Source of the DNA: Zygnema cylindricum
Taxonomy: Eukaryota; Streptophyta; Zygnematophyceae; Zygnematales; Zygnemataceae
Direction: 5' to 3'
Assembly (NCBI GenBank): GCA_037447655.1
Contig: JBBHKE010002329.1
Span: 1 to 64,000 of the forward strand
Length of the DNA stretch: 64,000 bases
The translations under genes and the position numbers were made by a program. Below, in pieces: positions 45,203 through 58,042 of this stretch. Positions within the stretch are counted from its first letter, which is position 1; every line of letters begins with the position of its first letter. The notes under the pieces were generated by a model. The model searched no databases, had not been told where the DNA came from, and was given only the letters and a program-made list of their open reading frames with translations.

Positions 45203-48200
45203 TTAACAATTCAGTCCCACCACTCCCCAGGCCCAAGTAAGAAGCATCACACTAAAAGACAAAAGAAGAGCTTGTTGAGCAGAAAAAATGGACCCCTGGA
45301 GGAGAGCTCCTCCACCAATGGCTGCAAGACAAATGAAGCCAATTGCAGCTTCCAGGAGGAATACTCTGCAAAACGAAGACATGATGTAGTAGTATGAGTC
45401 GAGACATGATATAGTAATAAAAGTCAAGGCATATAGCAATAAAAGTCCATTGCAGCTTCCAGAGGAATACTCTGCAAAACGAAGATATAACACAGTAGTA
45501 TAAGTCAAGCCATGAAATAGTAATAAAACTCGGGGTGATACAGTAATAAAAGTCAAGAAATGATAAAGTCGTATAAGTCAAGCCATGATAATAAAAGTCA
45601 AGGAATGTTAATAAAAGTGAAGGCATGAGGCTGCTTTAGCAGTTGGAGAACACCGAAAAAGCAGCAAGTGCTCTTCTTCATCTCATTTATTGTAGTTCGC
45701 TTGCAAAGATTGTGACATTTGACGTGCGTCTTCTCTTCTTTGTACCCTCCTCTTTGGAGCGAACCGGTTATCCGGGTTATAGTAATAAAAGTCAAGGCAT
45801 TATACAGTGATATAGTAATAAAAGTCAAGACATAATATAGCAATAAAAGTCAATTGCAGCTTCCAGAAGGAAAACGCTCCAAAACCAAGACATGATATAG
45901 TAATATAACGTAAATGCTTCCTTGAATTTTGAAAGATGAGTCTAGACAAGATAAAGTAAGTCATCGAGATAGACCAGAGAAATTTGAAGCAGGAAAACGA
46001 TAAAAAAAGGTATAAATAAGAAAGACCAAAATGCCTCAAAATGCCATGGGATTGAATATGGGATTCTGCGAGTTTTAAAGATAAATTGGCCCATGAGACA
46101 GTAGGGTGCAATTTATATTAAATGAGCCGTTTTGCAGATAGATTTTTCTTTCCATCAATATAAGGCGTCGAAAAACACCAGTAAACAAGGAATTGTGGCC
46201 ACAGAGCAAACAAGAGGAAGATAAAATAACACCCTGAAGACAGAAGAAGAGAAATTCTCTCATCTGGGCATCAGAAGCTTACCTTTCTGCCAACTTCTTC
46301 TCGCTCTTCTTGCCCGACAAACACTTTGTCCCCTCTACCAAACTCCCTCCTGCCCGTTCAATATTCTTCTGTCTTCCTGACCACCTTTTCTCCTCAACAC
46401 CCTTTAAAATATCTCCTGTTTCGTAAGATTGAGCAGCTCCAGTCTCTGTCAAAACTATCAAACTGTCTCCCTCTCTCCCCTTCCGAATATCCGATGATGA
46501 TTCATTCCCTTCCCCATCTACTCTACCCAGTTTCTCTGTTACAGTCCAGGCCTTCGATGATGCAAGACCCCACAGTCCCGAAATTACAGCATGGAACCGT
46601 AGAGGACTGAGAGAGCTCACAAAAAGAGCACAACTCGGTAGTAAAGGAAACAGCCTGGCACATGGGACATGTCAGTGACAAATGTCACATCAGCCGTGTA
46701 TACAAAATAATATTATGACTCACACTATTATTACTCTGGAACAAAATTAGCATATGTCTAAGAAAAAAATGAGGGGAATCACCAGCTGCCAGCAGGGACA
46801 AGTGTCACAAATTTAACGGTGGGAACAAAATTACACCACCTATCACTGATTTAGACTGGACCATAATTTAAGGCCACACTTTTCCAGGTCTACACAATGC
46901 ATCATGGAGTTAAAAATAAAACTACAAAAAAAAGCAGAAAGGTGATCTGCTCGGATTTGTCTACATGCCTTAGTAAATCATACTAAGAGTCTGTCTACAG
47001 TAATTAATGTGACAGGCATTTTCAACACTTGTTCAACAAACAAATTCCATGGTTTCCTTTTTATGTCCCTGCAATGTCATATTTTAAGAACATTCATTGT
47101 TGATATGGATAACTTACTCACTGTACATTAGCTGACATCAAATAGTGTGGGTTTAGAACCAAGTCTTCGCAGGTAGATTAACACTAGAAGCGTAATTTTC
47201 TGGGAAACTAGGACAAGGTGGAGAACTATGTGCTTCAGAATCAGGTTCACTAGGCTTACCTCGGGGAGAATGCGAAAAAACAGGCAGGATGGAGGAGACC
47301 GAGAGAGAGGAGAGGCCAGTAGGGGACTGCCACGTGTTGTGGAAAAAGGACAGATAAAACCAACAAGAACCATGAAATGCTAGTCGCAATTGGGCGGACA
47401 AGACGACGAAGTCCAATATATATAGCAATCATATATAACTTATGGAGCCATCCTACTTTCTGCATCCATAAAGTCAGAAAAAGGTATTAACCAATTGTAA
47501 ACGTTATTACTTTTTCATTTGATCGGTAACGCATCCACATTACTGGTAGCAATGCTTAGCTACAATTAAAAATCTGCTTACTTAAAAACCTAGACTTACA
47601 AGATCGTGAGTTGTGAAAGCTATCAACTCTCAGCGTTAAGCGTATCTTTCTACTGACTTGTCAGGGCACCTTACATAATCACTGCAAATTTTCACAAGCC
47701 CATTCAGAAGAAACTTCAGTAAAAGTGCTCCAGAAATTTGGTCTACTCGCACGAAAGGAAGTCAAGGATGGATCTTAAATGGCCGACATCCATTGCTCAC
47801 TGGCTTTTGGCTTCCAGACATTCAAACCCCAGGATCCTATACTGCATGCAAAACGTTTGTATTATGCTTCTACCAGGTCTGTAGTATGTTCCATGCTTCA
47901 GTTCCACTATACAACGCTTTCGTTCATTTGCAAACATTGGGCCACAGGATTTACCTTTCCATTTGGCATCATCAACATTGCATTTAAGTTACAAATGCTT
48001 GTTGAAATCAGACTGCTAATGGACGTGGAGGTGGACATCAAATTGAGCATCTATTTAAAATTCTTATCATATTCCTTCTTACTAAAGAACCGGTCATGTT
48101 TATACCGAAACAAAAATGACAATGTGTTAGCCATTTGTGAAAAGCACCGTCATTTATGTGTATTCATTAGAGCAAGAATAATTGGCTTGTAAAAAGTCAA

Positions 48201-51200
48201 AAGTATTATACTTGCGCCGACACCCAATGTTTTCAAGCAAAAGTAGCTGGACCACGTATGTTAGTCATTTATGTTCCATAAAAGCACAGTCATCTACACG
48301 AAACCATCAAAGCAAGAATAATTGGATTAGAAAAAGTACTATACTTGCGACAGCCGAACCGACTCCCAATGTTTTCGAGCCAAAGTAGCAGGACCTGCGG
48401 TCCAGCGATGCTGCTGGCGACGATAAGCGGCACAGCTCGCTGGAAGCTCACTCAAACACTGCCATGTGGCACATCAAAGACTGCTTAGACATGGGCTAAC
48501 AGTAGTATGGCAAATACTGATACGAGAACTCTCGCATGGCTGCATAAATGACTCTCAACACTGCAACATGGGACATTGTAGACTGCTCAGACAATGAGCT
48601 AATACTAGCATGACTGCATAAATGACTTTCTTCACTGCCAAGTGACACATTGAAGACGCTTAGAAATGGGCTAATAATACTAGTATGGCTGCATAACGAC
48701 TCTGATGGGAATAATAGCAATGACTTTGCGTTTGGGTTTTGCTCAGATAGGGTTTAAAAGGGCTGCATTCTCAAGCTAAAATGACTACACATTCTCAAAT
48801 ATTTTGCTTTCTTTTCATGCCAGCAATTTAATAATAAAAGATGAATTCGATGTAGACCCAGTTCAGACAATGGTTAAGTATCATGTCATTATGAGTGCCA
48901 TTACACAATTATTTCATGACTGTACTTTCATCACTTCCCAGGTGTGTATTAATGACTCTGCAATTTCATAAAATTCCTATTATTTATGCCTTCATGATTA
49001 TGAACGCCTTTGGCTTTTCATGAATTTAGCTTTCCATAAATGAATACACTTTTCCCCTATTTGATATTATGCATTTATGGGTAGATTACGTTATGCAAAG
49101 CGAGAACGGGTTACAGGAAGTTTGTTGTTAAACATAAATAAACATGTAAAGTCTGCATTTTAGCAAGTAGGAACTTGATGCAGACCTTTTTAAAATTGGC
49201 AAGGTAAATGCTAAATCTGGTCCTCACCTCCACATCTGGTAACATTTTAAAACGCCATCCCAACGATGCTACACTGACGGCCATATCCATGTCTTCTGTT
49301 AGAGTGTCACCAGACCAACTGCCTGCTGCCATGATTGCAGAACGTCGCCAAACTCCAGCTGTACCTGAAAATGTAAACAAATAGGACATTCATGAATAAT
49401 CCTTCATAAAATAACATGAATAATCCCGTTGCACAATTGCCTACAGCGGCAAGTAAAACCACTAGAATCGCAAATTTCATTTCAAAGTTGACATTGTTTC
49501 TGGGCAATATCTACAATAAACAATGGCTAAGCAACAATTTAACACGGTCGACATTTAATTGCAAACGGAGGATGTTGTCAATAATGTCATACCATTGAAC
49601 CCAAAAAAGTTGAGAAGATAAGAACCGCTGAGCTGCTCAGCCAAAAAATGCCACCGGAGTTCGATTCCTTGCCAACGTGTCAAAAGACAATCGTTCACAT
49701 TTGAAAAAGTCCATCTGTTCCCCCCCCCAGTCAGGTGAGTGAGGACTACACTGTGAATCGCAATTAGTGTTAAGAAATAAAAGACCCGTGAAGTTTATTT
49801 CAGTGTTATTCATTCTAATCTAAGCCCAGCCAACGTGGACGTTGTTCAACCACTTACAAAATTAGCGTTATGAAAAAAGTAAAAAGTCTTAATAACGATT
49901 CAAGTTCAGTTTTAATAACAATGTTTTATGTTCACGGGCCAAAATAACCGGCACCGAATTAGTGTCCTTAATGCAAAGCATGATCTCTTAATCTTCCTAC
50001 CCAACCCATTTCTCTTGTGACACACATTTAACTTTCTTCTCCATTTAAAATTCATCATATAGAATGCATATCCTGATCTTCCTTTCTATTTATGTAAAAT
50101 GTCTGTTTTGTTCATTCTCTCACCTTGTCTGTACAAGAGCGAGGTTCGGATCAGCCTGTACCCTCCAATTTCCCCAAGAACTCTTAGCCTCGTCTAAACA
50201 GTATAATACCCGTAATAACTTCTTTCCACTTCCCCGCCCTTCCACCTCTCTAGCTTTGATACCTCCACCCTTTCTCCCTCACCCAAATCTCCTTTTTCCC
50301 ATTTTGCCACTTGCACCTGCTTACTGTTCCCGTTTCCTTCCAACCCCTGTTTCCCCCATCTCCCCACTTTCCCTTCTTTCCCCTCTGCTCCATGCTTTCT
50401 CCTATCTTCCGAGACCAAATTCTCTCAGATAAAATCTGGCAAAGGTGAAGTGCTTTGTCGTTGTCTTCCGTGTATGACATACAACTGTATTGAATTCTAC
50501 AGTGCATTGAATACATAATATTTTACACCCATTTGTATCTGTTTCAATGTAAAATTATTGCTAAAATTCCCATAACACGACAATGAAGCCAAGCTAAGTG
50601 TAAGCTTTGTCAAAAAGACAAAACAAAAGAGATGTTTAACAGTGAGCCCCCTCTACCCTCTTTCCCTTCCTCCAATTTCCCATTTTCCACTTGCGACTGC
50701 TTATTGTTCCCTTTTTCCTTCTCCCATTTCCCTTAACTCCCCTCTTTCCTCTACTCCATGCCTTCTCCTATCTTCCAGGACTAAATTCTCTCAGAAAAGC
50801 ACCTCAAGATGTGTGACAGTCCGTCGCAGCCAATCCGGTGAAGGCTCAAAATCGGCGTCCAGAATCGCGACATAGTCACACTCCGAGGCATAATTTTCTT
50901 GGAGACCCTCCATAAGATTTCCTGCTTTGAAGGAGTGACGCTGAGTTCGATGACGATATCGCACATCTGCACCCCTTTTCTGCCATTCTGTCACAGTACA
51001 CCTCACTCCATTTTGGATGACCTCCTCTGTGCTGTCATCCAATACCTGCCACACCCACCTCCTCCCTCATTTTTGAATAGAGACCTATGATGTTTCTTCC
51101 TTGTCTCATTCCTCTCCCATCAAATGGATCTTCCTGCGCTATTCAACCTTAACTTTCCTTCAAATGGACCTTCCTGAGTTAGTCAACATTATTTTACCGT

Positions 51201-54200
51201 CCTCTCTCCTTCCATCCCAACAGCTAGTGCCATAATTATGGGTACAGGACTAAAATGCTTCCTACAATGCAGAAGTATCGTGGAAGGATTATTGTATTGC
51301 AGTTGTGCCTGACCATTAACGAGTATGGCAACATTTGCAGAACAAAAAACGTATTAGCTTAAAAAAATGCTGAAACAATATGTTATTTCACGTATTATTG
51401 CATTTGAATACAAATAGTACAATAACGCGGTGTTTTCAATATAATAATACGTTTTTTCACAGATTCTTGTATTCAGTTGTGGCAGACCATTAACAAGTAT
51501 GGCTAAAACTACAAAAAAAAAATATTAGCTAGAAAAAATACTTAAATAATATGTTAAATAATACCAATAATCAGTATATTAATACAAATAATACAATAAT
51601 ACGTTTTCCCACAGATTCTCGTATGGCAGCTGTGTCTGACCATTAACAAGTATGGCTACATTGACAGAAGTGACCAATTCAGGAAAAACTTGCGTCCGTG
51701 GAAATCCAGTATTCAAATTGTGTCTTTATGATTATTTAAACCGTGTTTCTATGAGTATTCAAACTGTGTCTCAATGAGGATTCAAACTGTGACTCTCACC
51801 TGAATTATTAGCTTCTCTCGAGGCCAATCCAAATTGCACGCTGCTGCAATAATTCGACGGTACACCTGAAATCGCCAGCGAACAGCACAAGATATAAAAA
51901 TCGTAAGGTGTCAAACCTAAAGGCCACTGCACGCTCATGAATTTATACCTACTGGGTCACTTAGGCTAGCCGGAAGAAGTCAACTGACGTTTGAATGGAG
52001 AGAGGGAGAAAGAGGGAGGGGGAGGGAAAGAGGGGGAGACAGGGGGAGAAAACGGGAGAAAGGGAGAGAGAGGGAGAGAGATCGATAGTCTTAAGCAACA
52101 TCGCTGAAACTCTGTCAGCAACTAATTAAAATGGAGTCTTACGTTTCACTTCACTAAAAACTCTAAGAAAGAAACTCGGGCTCATGCCTCTCTTGCATTG
52201 AGGCCTTCCCAGCCAAACTTCTCATAAGAAATACTCAAAGATCATACGAGTTACATTAACATGCAAAACAGAAAAATGCATGATTTTTTAAATGAGTGAG
52301 AAGAACACCTGTCCCTCATTATACATTGGCAGTTGGAGAAGAACTTTCGGAGTCTTTTTGTTTCTACTAATATTTTCCTCCGTCTTTTGTCCCCCTAGCC
52401 ACTCATGGTACACAAAAAGACCAACAAGAGTTGTTCCAACGGTGTCGACTAAGGCCAAGCTTGCCACAAAATTGAGTAGCCGTATTCCAAATCTTCCTAA
52501 AGTGCTCCACCATATGCCCTGATTCCATTCTACAATTATTGCTTCCGAACTAAATTCCCACATGGAAACCATCCATTCGGAGAAGTCAGGGTTGTTCCAT
52601 ATGAGCATGCTTATCACCATAGCCTGCACATAGGAAAATTTTAGTTACTTGAGAGGGAAGTTATAGTGGGGATGGTAATAGGCTGTAGGAAGTTATGGTG
52701 GAGAAGTTAATCGTTTGGCTGTGAGGGAAGTCACTTTTTGTGAATAAGAAATGGAGGCTTCATCAAAGGCTATGGCAATAAATTGACAGTGCAGGTGGTG
52801 ATAGAATGGATATGAAATGTCTTGCTTATAAACACTTTTGCTGTAAATGCTTTCAAACATTCACTTTAACTGAAACAAGAGGGAGATAGGTATGTAACGC
52901 ACCAAAGAAAGAAAGAAAGCACCCAGCTGCCATCCAGGTGAATCCAGCTTCTCGTCCTGTAATTCTTCTTCAGTCTGTCCATTCAAACCTAGGACAAATC
53001 TTATTAAGTCAGGTAAATATTCGATTTAAAGAGCCCTGAAATGTTGTACAAAAGTCCTGCAGTCAGAAAGAATGGGGAAGAGACATAACTCTGCTCTTGA
53101 ATGATTTGAAGTAAATGAATATGGTCATTTGATCTGATTAAAAATAGGGATGAAAGTGAATCGCAACACACCATAGAAAATAGAAGAGGACCTAGTCGCC
53201 ATCCATGAGTGTGCCCGTCTTTTAAGTTGACATCACTCTGCATACTCAAAAAAGGAACCCAGTAAGGTGAAAATACAGAAAACTAATCAAATGGTAAAAC
53301 GCATATACGGCAAAGATTTTTGTTTGAACAGCAAGGTTATCAGCTCAAATTTGGCCCCCCCAAGAACAGCCAATTGTTAAGAAAAACAATGAATTTGCTG
53401 CCAAATAAATTTGGTACATGTCTATCCTGCTAAGTTTCGACATCTGTCAATCCGTATATCAAAGGTAAACAATTGAGATCTCACCTTGAGCGAGGGGAAA
53501 ATAGAAGCACTAGAGGAGAGTTCTCCCCTCTGAACTTTGATTGTATCAACATAGGACTTCACTAAAGCGTCTCCAAGAGGACATCTACTTTCACAACACT
53601 TGATACACTGAACAAAAAAACACCCAGCGGATTATCAGGGACAATCCTTCAAACAGAATCGAAGTCCTCCAAAGACATTCTATCAAGAAACAAACTTTTC
53701 TTTGCAGAAAGACAGACGTTTCACCCCTATTTCAGCTTGGACAATGATTGTCAAGACTTGTAACAATCCTCATCATCTGAAACTTAACAGATTGGCTGAG
53801 TGGAGTGCCAAAATTTACAAAAATTGAACTTTACTGTGTATCAAGGTTTTCAACGCCATTTAAATATTTTTTTCTCTGTGTACACTTGTCCGACTTTGAT
53901 TTGGAGACCGCCAATCAGAAGGTAAAAATTTTACCTTTCCATCAACCGTGAGATTAAAAATCCGACAAGAGTGAAGAGAGAGAAATGAGTTCAAAGCCCG
54001 AACGAAACATTAACGCTAATAGCGATACACGGTGTAGGTTTAAATTCCAAAAGGAAGACACTCTAAAACATGTACTATTCAAGAAGAAATTTGGAACTTC
54101 ACAGCTGCCAATGCATCAGTAAATGTGCTCTTATTCTAACGAATAAAAGGACCGCTTTTCAAAATAAGCAGAATCATAGTGAGTCTTAGCTTTCGTACAA

Positions 54201-54528
54201 GGAGACTAATAGGACAACGATATTAAAGTTTCGTAGTTACACAAAATGAGGATAAACTAGACGACATTGTGTAAAATTGACTTAAATTTTCGTCTGTCAG
54301 TTGCTAGATAGCTCTTTATAGTTCATGGCTTGTGGACAAATGGCGATCTTCCATAAATACTGCGAATACTGAAACTTATTCAGAAATAAAGCTGTACATT
54401 GACCTTCTCGGAAAGCCTACCTCAGTTTTGGAAGGGTAGTTTATATTATTGCAACTTGAATTGTCACATATCCAGTTGCCGTCATCTAAAACTCTTGGTT
54501 GTTTCATTTCCCCTCCAGTCTGATCCAT
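45203..54528 (-). CDS. Cellulose-synthase-like family 2 glycosyltransferase with N-terminal RanBP2-type zinc finger
   Basis: Fifteen coding exons: 54528-54421, 53607-53485, 53237-53168, 52988-52903, 52623-52309, 51865-51800, 51045-50803, 50155-50124, 49714-49593, 49364-49228, 48458-48395, 47742-47675, 47459-47260, 46654-46283 and 45365-45203; about 722 residues. The complete processive GT2 motif set is present: VLDDS (D at 259/260), DAD in ILDADFEP (319-321), TED (411-413) and QQHRW (449-453). FFGFNGTAGVWR and the W.VTEKLG block also match CSLA/CSLC-type synthases of mannan and xyloglucan backbones, which act in the Golgi. Several membrane helices lie before residue ~220 and after ~475. Residues 19-40 fit W-x-C-x4-C-x3-N-x6-C-x2-C exactly, with the last two Cys supplied by exon 2. 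A hydrophilic insert of about 80 residues follows VTEKLG. The exon 3/4 junction and exon 12 are the least certain calls. An in-frame ATG at 54561 would add 11 residues. CSLA versus CSLC cannot be settled here. Confidence 0.85.
45396..45910. repeat. Intronic minisatellite and duplicated copies of the last exon's splice acceptor
   Basis: Within the last intron of the GT2 gene, units like ATAGTAATAAAAGTCAAGRCAT recur (45396-45620 and 45776-45850). Two of the units carry copies of the start of the last exon: 45449-45480 (TTGCAGCTTCCAGAGGAATA plus CTCTGCAAAACG) and, more eroded, 45852-45885. On the minus strand the first copy rebuilds a TTTTGCAG-AGTATTCC acceptor but has lost one base inside the coding part. 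Confidence 0.8.
53831..54034. mobile_element. Family D MITE inside intron 1 of the GT2 gene
   Basis: Left TTACTGTGTATCAAGG; right ATTAACGCTAATAGCGATACACGGTG. The inner repeats TTTTTCTCTGTGTACACTTG and CAAGAGTGAAGAGAGAGAAA are diverged. It lies between exons 1 and 2. Confidence 0.65.
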
Positions 54529-54534
54529 GGAAAG

Positions 54535-56100
54535 ACTTCCTCCAATCCTGGATAAATACATCACATGGTCACATTATTACATGGTCACAGTGTCACAGTG
54601 TCACGTGGTCACATTGTCACAATTACTAAAGACACTGTCGCATCACATAGGAAGACGTACTCCTTGCCCTTCCTTCCATTTTCTCTCTCCCAACTCTCCT
54701 TCCCCTGCGATCCTTGGAGCAAGAAATCTCTTCTCAAGCACATTGGCGAAGTAAGGCTAGTTAAAAAAGTTTATTCTGAAAAATCGCCAAAATTTAAAGG
54801 TTCATTAGAAGTTTCGGAAACATTACAAACACTGAGCTTATGCACAAACGATGCACATAGACTTCCATTAAAATCATATTAAGACTAAAAGACTAATACC
54901 TCAATAATGTTGGTCGATTCAGAAGAGCCTCCAAATAAACACTTGGATCCTCACTTTTATCCATTTCTGTGTTCTGCTATGATTGTTATAATGTCAATTC
55001 TGACAAGAGGAGATCAAGCATGTTCTGCAGTTAGTTCAATTCAGCTGATAAGTTTTTGGCAGGAGAGAGAGGAGAGGAGAGGAGAGGAGAGAACTCTGTA
55101 GCCAGCCAAAATGCAGTCTTGGAGGGGTAAAAATCAAACAATCTGCGTTCCTCTGTAAATATGTGATGTCTGATGAAGCTTGGACTTGTAGAGAGCACCA
55201 GCAGAGCTATTGCATCTTTCAAAATTCATAATGTACGGACAACGGAAATTACGGAGTTTACTGATATTGACATGATACGGTAGCAGGAAAATTTTTACTG
55301 AGCTGTCAGAAACATAACTGAGGCCCGGTTCGCACATGTGTCTAGCCAGTAGCCCCTCTTGCCGCGTCCGCGTCAAGTCGCGTCCTAATATCGACGGAGC
55401 CCTCAAGTCTCAAATCTGTCGTGTGGAACACATTTGCTACGTGTCGCGAGTACATTGTTGGATTCGAAACAATTTACGTCGAAATCGTTGACTATGGGAG
55501 AAAGAGACAGAAATGAACGTGCTAGGCTGTAAGATGAACAATTTGGTCAATTGCCCAAGCGTATTCAATCCTCAACGATACAAGAAATATTTCGACTGCC
55601 CGATTAATGAACGCACCAATCACACGATTCAAAGTCTCCGAGTTTCCGCGAGACCGAAAACCAGAAAAGTTGAAGGAATCTCCGCGTCGCATTTTGACTT
55701 GGTGATGTTGGAAGTCTTGCAGCTGCGTGGGAACTATTGATGATTTCTGCTGATCGGGAAGAAACTAGAAAAGAAATGCTGATCCGATGCGCTGTCAGAG
55801 ATCAACCAATCATTCAGCCGGATTTTTGAGTGAACATACCACACTTTTTTCCACAGAGACAAAATGCCTGTGCACTAAATAGTAAAAACACATCAGACAC
55901 GATCCTATTGCTACCAGACGAATGCCTGATGAGTGATGACAGTTTCAGTCTCCTGTAGGCCTATAGCGTGGAAGTTGCTGGAAAATTTTGTCACTAGAGG
56001 TACAGTTGTACTGTACTGTACTTCCCGTTGGGAAACATAGTTGGGCGATAAAAACTCGTATAAAAACGTGCTTTTTGGCTCATTTGCCACTGTACTGTAC
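54535..56100. other. Upstream region of the GT2 gene, no second gene found
   Basis: Contains a short minisatellite (CATGGTCAC/AGTGTCAC units, 54565-54625) immediately upstream of the predicted start and a GAGAG tract near 55065. A 75-codon plus frame at 55513-55740 has no recognisable relatives, and I do not call it. Additional 5' exons of the GT2 gene cannot be excluded. Confidence 0.45.
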
Positions 56101-56102
56101 TA

Positions 56103-56751
56103 CACCGCCAATCGTTATTAGCGTGTAAGTTTTTTTAGCGTATAAAAATAATTACCGTGGTGTACGCTATTTAAGAATTTGAAAATTTCGGAAAAAATCA
56201 TACATTCTAATTGTTTGGTTATGGTAGGCGCACAAAGCTTGGCACAAAACTCGCGCAGAGTAAGCATACTGTGTGTGTGCGTGTGCACACTCTTGTACGA
56301 ACGGACGAATCTGACGTATCATCAAAGTACAGCGCACGCCGCCGGACGAATTTTTTTTGCGAACTGACACGGCGTAGGATGACATTCCGCGGGAAAAAAA
56401 CCCGGGAAAAAAAAAACGCGGACGTAAGTCCTATCGTAAGTTGTGTTTATGGGCTTTTCATGTGATCTTCTTAGATCGCTACTTTGATCAGCGACCGTCC
56501 GATCGTCCGAATCTGACGGTTTAAATAAAAATTACCTCAAAACTCACGGAAAAATAAAAATTTGTCCGAATGTTTTTCAAAATTTAGACATGACGTTTAA
56601 TTCTCTATCGAACGATGTGCAACTCAACCCTGTTACTATTATTTTTCATTTTGCGACCAATACAATATGGGTCTTAAGGCCATATTGTATGTTTTGCGTA
56701 CAATAGGCATATATTGTATGGGCCTACTTTCACCTACTTTTGAACTATGTT
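56103..56751. mobile_element. Truncated family C MITE joined to a long-form family B MITE
   Basis: 56103-56220 is the left end of family C (CACCGCCAATCGTTATTAGCG) and stops at TTGGTTATGG, where a full copy would continue TTGATTATGGTAATTTGG. From 56222 the sequence is a family B interior (GGTAGGCGCACAAAGCTTGG ...) ending CACCTACTTTTGAACTATG at 56751. The B part is nearly the same as 61930-62473. The B left terminus is missing, so the join reflects a deletion or recombination. Confidence 0.6.
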
Positions 56752-57288
56752 TGAAACGCCAGCTAGCAAGATTCTTTCACCGGATTTCCACCGACACCAC
56801 CGACACTTCATGTGCACCAAATGTTTCCGACGAAGTTTCGAAGAGCGTAACGTCGCGAGGAGAATGAAACGGAAAACTTCTAGTTGCAGACTTTTGTTTT
56901 GACGTCTACGTCTGTAGCGCGACAGCCAATAAGGCTCCAAGGAATATTTCAACCAAGATTTTGTCAAGGCTGCGACGTACACTTTTTCAAAAAATAAAAA
57001 ATGCCACGCTCGTCAAGATCCTTTGGTGGGAATAATAAGGGCCGGCTCCATCAGGGCACCTTTCGGTCCAAAGTCAGTCCGTACAGAAAAATGCGACGCA
57101 CCGCAAAAATTAACCGGCGAAAGCTCAATGATTGCGATAGCCGCTGGAAATCCAGCGGGCCAATTAGGTTGTTAGGCTTGAAAGCTAAAGAATATAATAA
57201 AAGCTCAAGATTCTGGAAAATTTCCTTTAAATTTTTGACGTCAAAATTTGTAAACGAGTTCGTATTTGATATTTGGTGCAGTACAGTA

Positions 57289-58042
57289 CACCGCCAATCG
57301 TTATTAGCGTGTAAGTTTTTTTAGCGTATACGAATAACTACACCGCCAATCGCTATTAGCGTGTAGGTTTCATTAGCGTATACAAATAATTACCGTGGTG
57401 TACGCTATTTAAGAATTTGAAAATTTTGGAAAAAATCATACATTCTAATTGTTTGATTATGGTAATTTGGATCTTTGAAAAAACAAATGTCGGTCGCAAA
57501 CATGCTTACACTAATATAAATTTCCGTACAAAATCTGACAAATCGTACACAAATCGTACATTCACACGGTCGAAACGCGGCTGTCGGACGAATATGTGCG
57601 AGCGGGATTTTTTACGACCTGGTTTTTTTCCTTTTTAGAACGCACATTCTCATGCGTCCGCGATTACTAAAACTAATTTATTGTAATTTTTAACTTAGAA
57701 AGGTACATTTATGTACGGTATGACAATGTCCGTACACCACTCTATTTAAGAGACAACGTACTGAATATAACCCTAAATAGAATAAAGAAAAAAATAGAAT
57801 AAACTACGCTATTTGAGAATAAAACAAAAAAAAAGCGGGACGGGATTAGCGTACACAACGCTAATAGCGATTGGCGGTGTAGCGTGGTTTACGCTAATTG
57901 GGAATTTGAAAATTTTCGAAGAAATCGTCTATTCTAATTAGGAATTAGGGTTTTTTAAATAGTGTGGATAATTCTATTTGAGAATAAAATAAAAAAAGCG
58001 GGACGGAATTAGCGTACACAACGCTAATAACGATTGGCGGTG
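57289..58042. mobile_element. Family C MITE containing a second, nested family C MITE
   Basis: The outer element has CACCGCCAATCGTTATTAGCG at 57289 and CGCTAATAACGATTGGCGGTG at 58042, with TA on each side. Inside it, 57341-57879 is a complete second copy with its own TA flanks (57339-57340 and 57880-57881). Removing the inner copy and one TA restores CGAATAACTAGCGTGGTTTACGC, which aligns with the corresponding uninterrupted stretch of other copies (AAATAATTACCGTGGTGTACGC). Confidence 0.88.

Noticed and set aside
46075-46263. Candidate terminal exon for the GT2 gene starting after CTTCAG at about 46231
   Set aside because: It opens a short hydrophobic frame, but the acceptor at 45365 gives a better continuation with two clear membrane helices and a proper stop.
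49307-49507. Hydrophobic 66-codon frame on the minus strand inside the GT2 gene
   Set aside because: Overlaps the true exon in another frame; the exon pair 49714-49593 and 49364-49228 gives the FFGFNGTAGVWR family motif across its junction.
54959-55222. Frames upstream of the GT2 gene as a further 5' exon
   Set aside because: No family resemblance and no convincing donor joined in phase to exon 1.
55513-55740. 75-codon plus-strand frame with fairly mixed composition
   Set aside because: Cannot be tied to any family or splice structure; kept as unannotated rather than claimed.
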